Assembly: GCF_018616375.1 (NCBI RefSeq)
Contig: NZ_JAEQBB010000003.1
Coordinates: 124,001 to 188,000, forward strand
Direction: 5' to 3'
DNA: 64,000 nucleotides
From: Exiguobacterium sp. J17977
GTDB lineage: Bacteria > Bacillota > Bacilli > Exiguobacteriales > Exiguobacteriaceae
This document shows, in pieces, positions 58,022 through 64,000 of this stretch. The position numbers and the translations under genes are program-made. The notes below the pieces were generated by a model. The model saw only the letters and a list, made by a program, of their open reading frames with translations, ran no database searches and was not told the origin of the DNA. Position 1 is the stretch's first letter, and each line of letters begins with the position of its first letter.

Positions 58022-58054
58022 ACAGCCGACCGGGCAACCGGTCGGCTGTTTTTT
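58022..58054 (+). terminator. Terminator after trxA
   Basis: Perfect 12-bp stem ACAGCCGACCGG/CCGGTCGGCTGT (58022-58033 with 58038-58049), GCAA loop, T-run. Confidence 0.95.
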
Positions 58055-58388
58055 GTTGGGCGTGTTAGGGAAGAAGGAGTTTAGTCGTTTCGCATGGAAT
58101 AACAACGGTTAAGGTTCGGTACGGATTGAGAGCGAGAATTCGGAAAAATCACCAGTTGAAAACGCATACATATAGACTGCGATTCTAACTTTTTTTCGTC
58201 GCTTTTTGTCGACTCTCTTCATATTTAACAGTTCGGGAATTTTTGAAGAGACCGGAAAATGCGGCAAGGTTTTATCATGGAAACAGACTGAAAATTTACG
58301 CTATACTCATGAAGAAGACGTGATGGCGTCAAATGACCTTAATAATTAAGCCATCGTTTGTAAGACTCTGTTCGAAGGAGGAATTTTC
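58055..58388 (+). promoter_or_regulatory. Gene-free region upstream of the Mrp operon
   Basis: About 335 bases without an ORF. A TATACT at 58302-58307 is the best -10 candidate (upstream TGGAAA, poor -35). After it, GATGGC (58323) can pair with GCCATC near 58355, with an inner CTTAATAATTAAG stem, giving a hairpin just ahead of the AAGGAGG site of mrpA. No known riboswitch class was recognised. Confidence 0.45.
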
Positions 58389-60818
58389 TTGTCGGTGTTA
58401 CATTTAGCTATTTTATTGCCGCTTCTCGCGGCACCGTTCATCCCGTTCTTGTTCCGGGCGCTGAAGCGAATCCATACGGGTTGGTTCGTGTTAATCGTTC
58501 CGGTCGTCCTATTCGTGTACTTCTTCCGCTTCATCGGAATCACGAGCGCGGGAGACGTCGTGACGGAAACGGTCGAATGGATGCCATCGCTCGGCATCAA
58601 CTTCACGGCCTACGTGGACGGGCTCGGACTATTGTTTGCCCTCCTGATTACAGGGATTGGGGCGCTCGTCGTCCTTTATTCGATTTATTACTTGAATAAA
58701 GACAAAGAGTCGCTCGGTCATTTTTATGTGTATCTGCTATTGTTCATGGGCGCGATGCTCGGTGTCGTCCTCTCGGACAACATGGTCGTCATGTACATGT
58801 TCTGGGAACTCACGTCGATTTCGTCGTTCCTCTTGATCGGATACTGGTACGAGAAAGAGCGTTCGCGCTACGGAGCGCGTAAATCGATGCTCATCACCGT
58901 GTTCGGTGGTCTGTCGATGCTCGGGGGGATCGTGATTCTCGAGTCGATCGTCGGCTCGTTCAGCATCCGCGACATGGTCGCCAATCAGGCGGTCATCGCG
59001 GACAGCCCGTTCTTTATCGCGGCGATGATTCTCATCTTGCTTGGCGCCTTCACAAAATCGGCGCAGTTCCCGTTCCACATCTGGTTGCCGGACGCGATGG
59101 AAGCACCGACCCCGGTCAGTGCGTACCTCCACTCGGCGACGATGGTCAAGGCCGGTCTCTATCTCGTCGCACGGATGAGCCCGGTGTTCCAAGAGTCACC
59201 GATCTGGCTATGGACGATTGCCGCGGTCGGGACGTTCACTTTGTTCTGGGGTTCGTTCAACGCGGTCAAACAGACTGATTTGAAAGGGATTCTCGCTTTC
59301 TCGACGGTCAGTCAGCTCGGTCTCATCATGTCGCTCCTCGGACTCGGTGCCGCGGCGCTTCATTATGACGGCATGGATGACAACATCTACATGGTCGCGA
59401 CAATCGCGGCAATCTTCCATTTGATTAACCATGCGACATTCAAAGGGTCGCTGTTCATGATGGTCGGAATCGTCGACCACGAGACGGGGACGCGTGACAT
59501 CCGTAAACTCGGCGGTCTCATGACCGTCATGCCAATCACGTTCACAATCGCCGTCATCGGTTCATTGTCGATGGCAGGGTTACCGCCGTTCAACGGCTTC
59601 CTCAGTAAAGAGATGTTCTTGAAGGCGACGACGAAAGTGTTCTCGATGGACTTCTTCGCGCTCGACACAATCGGCATCTTGATTCCGGTCGTAGCATTCA
59701 TCGCGAGTGTGTTCACGTTCATCTACAGCTTGATCATCTTCACACGGACGTTCATGGGCAAAGCGCAGTTTGACCGCTTGCCAAAACAGCCGCACGAGGC
59801 ACCAATCGGGATGCTCATCCCGCCGGCGATTCTCGCCATCCTCGTCGTCGTGCTCGGTTTCGTGCCAAACGTGTTATCGAACTCGCTCATCAAGCCGGCC
59901 GTCGAATCGATTTATCCGACGCTCGTCGCGAGCGGGCAAGAGGTGAAAGTCGATATCTACTTCTGGCACGGATTGACTCCTGAGTTGTTCATGACGATCG
60001 GCGTCATCTTGCTCGGAACGCTCATGTTCTACACGATCAACAAGTGGATGGGTATCTATAACCGGATTCCGCACCGCTTGACGCTCAACGGCATGTACGA
60101 CGGGTCACTCGTCTGGTCGAACAAGGCGGCGTACCGCTTCAAAGATAACTATATGACGGGCTTCATCCGCTCGTACTTGGTCTATATCTTCTTGTTCTTG
60201 TCAGGCATGATGTTGTTCTCGATGTACTGGTTCGATTTGTTCAACTTCTCGTTCGGCGAGATGGAACCAGTCGCTCCGTATGAATATGTCCTCGGGGCCG
60301 TCATCATCTTGGCGGCGCTCGCGATCACGTTCATGCGTTCGCGCCTGCCGTCGATTATCTTGCTCGGTGTCGTCGGCTATTCGGTCGCGTTGTTCTTCGT
60401 CTTCTTCAATGCACCGGACCTCGCGTTGACGCAGCTTGTCATCGAGACGGTATCGGTCGCCTTGTTCTTGCTCGTCTTCTACCATATGCCGGAGATCAGC
60501 AAGAAAGAAGTGCGAGTGAAATTCAAAATCGAGAATGCAATCGTCTCGATTATCGTCGGGGTGACGGTCATGCTCCTCAGCTTCATGGCGCTATCGAACC
60601 GTTCCCTGTCATCAATCTCAGAGTACTATAAAGAAAATGTCTATGATTTGGCAGCCGGGAAAAACATGGTCAACGTCGTCCTTGTCGACTTCCGGGGCTT
60701 TGATACGTTGTTCGAGATTGTCGTCCTTGCCATCGCGGCCATCGGGATTTACACGATGATCAAATTCAGAACGACAGAACGTACGAAAGGAGCACGTGAA
60801 CATGAACCGAAAAAATGA
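58389..60818 (+). CDS. mrpA: Na+/H+ antiporter Mrp subunit A
   Basis: 809 residues from TTG at 58389, eight bases after AAGGAGG. About twenty membrane helices. The N-terminal two thirds is a complex-I NuoL-like antiporter domain (MFWELTSISSFLLIGYWYE, FHIWLPDAMEAPTPVSAYLHSATMVKAG); the C-terminal third is the MbhD/MbhE-like part (FVFFNAPDLALTQLVIETVS) found only in MrpA. It is the largest subunit of the hetero-oligomeric proton-driven sodium exporter. mrpB overlaps its end. Confidence 0.96.
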   Translation: MSVLHLAILLPLLAAPFIPFLFRALKRIHTGWFVLIVPVVLFVYFFRFIGITSAGDVVTETVEWMPSLGINFTAYVDGLGLLFALLITGIGALVVLYSIYYLNKDKESLGHFYVYLLLFMGAMLGVVLSDNMVVMYMFWELTSISSFLLIGYWYEKERSRYGARKSMLITVFGGLSMLGGIVILESIVGSFSIRDMVANQAVIADSPFFIAAMILILLGAFTKSAQFPFHIWLPDAMEAPTPVSAYLHSATMVKAGLYLVARMSPVFQESPIWLWTIAAVGTFTLFWGSFNAVKQTDLKGILAFSTVSQLGLIMSLLGLGAAALHYDGMDDNIYMVATIAAIFHLINHATFKGSLFMMVGIVDHETGTRDIRKLGGLMTVMPITFTIAVIGSLSMAGLPPFNGFLSKEMFLKATTKVFSMDFFALDTIGILIPVVAFIASVFTFIYSLIIFTRTFMGKAQFDRLPKQPHEAPIGMLIPPAILAILVVVLGFVPNVLSNSLIKPAVESIYPTLVASGQEVKVDIYFWHGLTPELFMTIGVILLGTLMFYTINKWMGIYNRIPHRLTLNGMYDGSLVWSNKAAYRFKDNYMTGFIRSYLVYIFLFLSGMMLFSMYWFDLFNFSFGEMEPVAPYEYVLGAVIILAALAITFMRSRLPSIILLGVVGYSVALFFVFFNAPDLALTQLVIETVSVALFLLVFYHMPEISKKEVRVKFKIENAIVSIIVGVTVMLLSFMALSNRSLSSISEYYKENVYDLAAGKNMVNVVLVDFRGFDTLFEIVVLAIAAIGIYTMIKFRTTERTKGAREHEPKK

Positions 60819-61239
60819 TCAAGTCAATGACGTCATCTTACAGACGGCCGCGGTGATCATCTTCTTCATCATCATCGTGTTCTCGATCAACCTCTTCTTC
60901 GCCGGGCACTACTCGCCGGGCGGAGGGTTCATCGGTGGTTTGATGACGGCCGCGGCGCTCGTGCTGCTGTTGCTCGCCTTCGATTCGAAGACGCTCGCCA
61001 ACGTGCTCCCGTTCGACTATCGCAAGATGACGGCGCTCGGTCTCGCTATCGCGATGCTGACGTCGCTGCACAGCATCTTCTGGGACCGTCCGTTCCTGAC
61101 GCATGCATACGATAAGTTCGACTTGCCGCTTCTAGGCGAACAGACGCTTCACACGGCGATCGCTTTCGACCTTGGCGTCTACCTTGTGGTCATCGGTGTG
61201 ACGATGACGATCATTCAAACGATTGGAGAGAGTGAATAA
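60802..61239 (+). CDS. mrpB: Mrp antiporter subunit B
   Basis: ATG at 60802 (AAAGGAG nine bases upstream); a GTG at 60796 is closer than usual. 145 residues, four helices. MrpB signature: NLFFAGHYSPGGGFIGGLMTAAALVLLLLAFD. Part of the antiporter complex, needed for its assembly. Overlaps mrpA by 17 bases; mrpC begins inside its stop codon (TAATG). Confidence 0.95.
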   Translation: MNRKNDQVNDVILQTAAVIIFFIIIVFSINLFFAGHYSPGGGFIGGLMTAAALVLLLLAFDSKTLANVLPFDYRKMTALGLAIAMLTSLHSIFWDRPFLTHAYDKFDLPLLGEQTLHTAIAFDLGVYLVVIGVTMTIIQTIGESE

Positions 61240-61580
61240 TGGAAATCTTCGTTAGCATCATCATCGGTGTCTTGACGATGAGCGCTGTCTATATGATTCT
61301 CTCAAAGAGTTTGTTGCGCATCATCATCGGCACCGGCCTGCTCAGTCACGCCGCCCACTTGCTCGTCTTGACGATGGGTGGGTTGAAAACCGGAGCGGCA
61401 CCTGTCCTCGTTGACGGGGTGACGGAATATACCGATCCGCTCCCGCAAGCGCTCGTCTTGACGGCCATCGTCATCAGCTTCGGGGTGACCGCGTTCTTCC
61501 TAGTGCTCGCGTATCGGGCCTATCAAGAACTGAATACGGATAATATTGAGGAAATGAAAGGAACGGAATCGAATGATTAA
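61239..61580 (+). CDS. mrpC: Mrp antiporter subunit C
   Basis: 113 residues, three helices, NuoK-like: VYMILSKSLLRIIIGTGLLSHAAHLLVLTMGG and PLPQALVLTAIVISFGVTAFFLVLAYRAY are conserved MrpC segments. Its ATG shares a base with the mrpB stop, and mrpD begins eight bases before its end, so translation is coupled. Confidence 0.95.
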   Translation: MEIFVSIIIGVLTMSAVYMILSKSLLRIIIGTGLLSHAAHLLVLTMGGLKTGAAPVLVDGVTEYTDPLPQALVLTAIVISFGVTAFFLVLAYRAYQELNTDNIEEMKGTESND

Positions 61581-63054
61581 CTTACCGATCTTTCCGATTG
61601 TCATCCCGGCGCTTGCGGCCATCATCCTCCTCTTCGCGCCGAAGCAGATTCGTCTGCAACGCGGAGTGGCACTCGGGGCTTTACTTGTAACGTTTGCGAT
61701 GACGGTGTTGCTCATCTTCACCGTCTCACAAGACGGTATCTTGACCGTCAACTTAGGAAACTGGCCGGCACCGTTCGGCATCACGCTCGTCTCAGATATG
61801 CTGTCGGCATTGCTCGTCGCCACGGCGACATTGATTGTCTTCTTCATTGTCTGGTTTGCGACGCATTACTTCTCGGACGCGTATGAATCGAACTACGTCT
61901 ACGTCGCGATGCTGTTCCTCCTCGTCGGGGTGAACGGTGCCTTTACGACAGGCGATATCTTCAACTTGTTCGTCTTCTTCGAAGTGTTCCTCATCTCGTC
62001 GTACGTGCTCATCGTCCTCGGTGGGAAAGGGGTCCAACTTCGCGAGTCGATCAAGTACTTGCTCGTGAACGTCATCGCCTCGGCGTTGTTCGTCATGGCT
62101 GTCGCGTTGCTGTACGGAACGGTCGGCACGCTCAGCTTGGCTGACCTCGCGCAAAAGATTCCGCTCGTCGAGAATCAATCCGTCATCGTCGTCATCGGCG
62201 TGCTGTTCGTCATCGTCTTCGGATTGAAAGGGGCACTCGTTCCACTTCACTACTGGCTCCCAGGCTCGTATGTCGTTGCACCGACACCGATTCTCGCCAT
62301 GTTCGGCGCACTCTTGACGAAAGTCGGGGTGTACTCGATTTTACGGACGTACACGCTCTTGTTTGACGGCGGGGCGTTCATGCAGAACTTCTTGATCTCC
62401 CTCGCGGTGTTGACGATCGTCATCGGGATGATCGGCGCCATCGCATACAACGACGTCAAGTTGATTATCATCTACAACATCATGATCGCGGTCGGCGTCA
62501 TTCTATACGGAATCGCGCTCGATACGCAGACATCGCTCGAAGGGGCGCTCTACTACTTGATTCATGACATGTTGATCAAGGCCGCCTTGTTCATGCTCGT
62601 CGGGATGATGATTGGCATCACCAAGTCCGGTCAGTTGCGCGACATGGGTGGTTTGATTACCCGCTTCCCGTTGTTCGGCTGGACGTTCTTCATCGCCGCC
62701 TTGTCGCTCGCCGGAATCCCGCCGCTCAGCGGATTCTTCGGGAAACTGTTAATCGTTCAAGGTGGTGTCGCCGAGGGCAGCCTGTTCGGACCGCTCCTCA
62801 TCTTGCTGTCGAGTTTGTTCGTCCTCTTCTCTGTCATCAAAATCTTCTTGTACGGGTTCTGGGGAGAAGAAAAGCGTGCCTATGACGGCCCGCTCGTGCC
62901 GCACATGAAGAAACTCATCGTGCCGACGTTCTTGCTCGTCGCCGTCGCCGTGGCTTACGGGTTCGGTGCCGAGGCGATGCATCCGTTCATTACCCAGGCA
63001 ATTGAACCGCTCGTGCAACCCGAAATCTATATCGATGCCGTGATTAAGGAGTGA
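61573..63054 (+). CDS. mrpD: Mrp antiporter subunit D
   Basis: 493 residues, fourteen helices, NuoM/NuoN-like antiporter module. Key segments: FNLFVFFEVFLISSYVLIVLG, KGALVPLHYWLPGSYVVAPTPI and SFAGIPPLSGF-like LAGIPPLSGFFGKL. With MrpA it forms one of the two proton/sodium paths. Overlaps mrpC by eight bases. Confidence 0.96.
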   Translation: MINLPIFPIVIPALAAIILLFAPKQIRLQRGVALGALLVTFAMTVLLIFTVSQDGILTVNLGNWPAPFGITLVSDMLSALLVATATLIVFFIVWFATHYFSDAYESNYVYVAMLFLLVGVNGAFTTGDIFNLFVFFEVFLISSYVLIVLGGKGVQLRESIKYLLVNVIASALFVMAVALLYGTVGTLSLADLAQKIPLVENQSVIVVIGVLFVIVFGLKGALVPLHYWLPGSYVVAPTPILAMFGALLTKVGVYSILRTYTLLFDGGAFMQNFLISLAVLTIVIGMIGAIAYNDVKLIIIYNIMIAVGVILYGIALDTQTSLEGALYYLIHDMLIKAALFMLVGMMIGITKSGQLRDMGGLITRFPLFGWTFFIAALSLAGIPPLSGFFGKLLIVQGGVAEGSLFGPLLILLSSLFVLFSVIKIFLYGFWGEEKRAYDGPLVPHMKKLIVPTFLLVAVAVAYGFGAEAMHPFITQAIEPLVQPEIYIDAVIKE

Positions 63055-63061
63055 TTTAGAG

Positions 63062-63541
63062 ATGGCTTATCAACTACTCATCAACTTTTTCCTGGCGTTC
63101 ATTTGGATGTTCTTCACGGGTACGTTCACGACGAGCGGATTCATCATCGGCTATTTGCTCGGATTACTCGTCATCTTCATGATGCGTCGCTTCTTCAAGA
63201 ACACGGATTTCTACTTCATCCGCGTCTTGAAACTGTTTAAACTGTTCTTGATTTTCTGCCGGGAGCTCATCCTCGCCAACGTCGAGGTGCTCCGGCTCGT
63301 CCTCAGTCCGAAACTGAAAATTAAACCAGGCATCTTCCGGTACCATACCGAGCTTGATGCCGGTTGGAAGGTCAGTTGGCTGTCGATGCTCATCACGCTG
63401 ACACCAGGGACGCTCGTCGTTCAAGTGTCGGATGACAATAAGACGCTCTATATCCACGCGCTCCATATGCCGGATAAAGAGTCGCTCAGACGAGACATTT
63501 ACGATAACTTTGAGACGAAGATTAAGGAGGCGACCAGCTAA
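63062..63541 (+). CDS. mrpE: Mrp antiporter subunit E
   Basis: 159 residues. Two N-terminal helices (LLINFFLAFIWMFFTGTFTTSGFIIGYLLGLLVIFMMRR) and a cytoplasmic part with MLITLTPGTLVVQVSDDNKTLYIHAL, the MrpE signature. Ribosome site AAGGAG. mrpF begins at its stop codon (TAATG). Confidence 0.94.
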   Translation: MAYQLLINFFLAFIWMFFTGTFTTSGFIIGYLLGLLVIFMMRRFFKNTDFYFIRVLKLFKLFLIFCRELILANVEVLRLVLSPKLKIKPGIFRYHTELDAGWKVSWLSMLITLTPGTLVVQVSDDNKTLYIHALHMPDKESLRRDIYDNFETKIKEATS

Positions 63542-63831
63542 TGTTAAATATCATCATTTACGTGGCGCTCGCCATCCTCGTGCTCGCCATGCTTGGCATG
63601 TTGTATCGGGTCATCAAAGGACCGACGACGGCAGACCGTGTCATCGCGCTCGATTCTATTGGGATTGGCTTGATCTCCGTCGTCTCACTGTTGTCGATTC
63701 TGCTCGACACGACGATGTTCTTCGAAGTCATCCTCTTGCTCGGGATTTTAGCCTTTATCGGAACGGTGGCGTTCTCGAAATTCCTCGAGAAGGGAGAGAT
63801 CATCCAACATGACCGCAACAATGATTTATGA
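63541..63831 (+). CDS. mrpF: Mrp antiporter subunit F
   Basis: 96 residues, three helices. MLYRVIKGPTTADRVIALDSIGIGLISVV is the conserved MrpF sequence, followed by FFEVILLLGILAFIGTVAFSKFLEKG. Start overlaps the mrpE stop; mrpG begins 23 bases before its end. Confidence 0.95.
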   Translation: MLNIIIYVALAILVLAMLGMLYRVIKGPTTADRVIALDSIGIGLISVVSLLSILLDTTMFFEVILLLGILAFIGTVAFSKFLEKGEIIQHDRNNDL

Positions 63832-64000
63832 CATCTTGACCGGTGTCTTCACGATCATCGGGGTATTCTTCACCGTCGTCGCGGCCATCGGTCTCATCCG
63901 GCTACCGGACATCTACTCGCGGGCCCATGCGGCATCGAAGAGCGCGACGCTCGGCGTCATGTTCGTCTTGTTCGCAGCGCTCCTGCATGTCTGGGTCGAC
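63809..64000 (+). CDS. mrpG: Mrp antiporter subunit G, N-terminal part (partial)
   Basis: ATG at 63809; 64 codons to the window end with no stop. The sequence shows GVFFTVVAAIGLIRLPDIYSRAHAASKSATLGV, the MrpG signature. The full protein is usually 110-130 residues, so about half is outside the window. Last gene of the operon in the standard order ABCDEFG. Confidence 0.93.
   Translation, partial: MTATMIYDILTGVFTIIGVFFTVVAAIGLIRLPDIYSRAHAASKSATLGVMFVLFAALLHVWVD

Noticed and set aside
1-64000. CRISPR arrays, tRNA, rRNA, insertion sequences, integrases
   Set aside because: No repeat-spacer pattern, no tRNA or rRNA sequence and no transposase or integrase product was seen.

Overview
The window looks like chromosomal DNA of a moderately GC-rich member of the Bacillales, most probably Exiguobacterium or a close relative. 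The basis is gene content, Bacillus-like Shine-Dalgarno sequences, frequent TTG/GTG starts and gene order; no 16S or other direct marker is present. It is mostly ordinary housekeeping and stress DNA. No rRNA, tRNA, CRISPR array or insertion sequence was seen. One 22 kb block of accessory genes interrupts an otherwise conserved gene run.

1-12.5 kb: the end of odhA and all of odhB (2-oxoglutarate dehydrogenase); a membrane diguanylate cyclase; a BdbD-BdbC-Sco operon for extracytoplasmic thiol and copper chemistry; the first of two metallo-beta-lactamase-fold hydrolases; an MFS exporter; an orphan RelB-like protein; a FrnE/DsbA-type oxidoreductase; hemolysin III with a divergent DUF1836 regulator; a YvbH-like PH protein behind an aldo/keto reductase; and the second MBL hydrolase. 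12.5-25.8 kb: an ABC-F ribosome-protection gene behind an attenuator-like leader, a CDF metal exporter with an operator over its -35 box, a zinc alcohol dehydrogenase, a metallophosphoesterase, a divergent ohr/ohrR pair, a CAP-domain protein, glutathione peroxidase, VanZ, a CwlO-like M23 hydrolase with WalR-like boxes, a GNAT protein and a cation symporter.

25.9-31.4 kb is zapA-cvpA-polX-mutS2-DUF350. 53.4-58.0 kb is lcfA-fadR-etfB-etfA-trxA. In Bacillus subtilis these are neighbours. Here about 22 kb separates them. That block holds an AT-rich ATPase plus small membrane protein, a giant MacB-type ABC exporter, a small methyltransferase-like protein, an AT-rich AIPR (abortive-infection family) gene, a MazG-like/helicase-PLD/small wHTH operon, an unrecognised 12-TM membrane protein, a CPCC zinc protein, a PepSY protein with a FixH-like lipoprotein, a MarR-nitroreductase operon and a GntR-ABC operon. 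The ATPase/TM pair and the AIPR plus MazG-helicase locus are the best candidates for undescribed or little-described anti-phage systems.

58.4-64.0 kb is the Mrp Na+/H+ antiporter operon mrpABCDEFG, cut by the window end inside mrpG.

Regulation can be read at several sites: two near-perfect FadR boxes (lcfA, fadR) and a weaker one (etfB); dyads at ohr/ohrR, czcD, the MarR operon, hlyIII/DUF1836 and the GntR operon; WalR-like repeats before the M23 hydrolase; and an attenuator before the ABC-F gene. Strong hairpin terminators separate most units. G+C statements are estimates by eye, and functional calls come from recognised motifs, not database searches.
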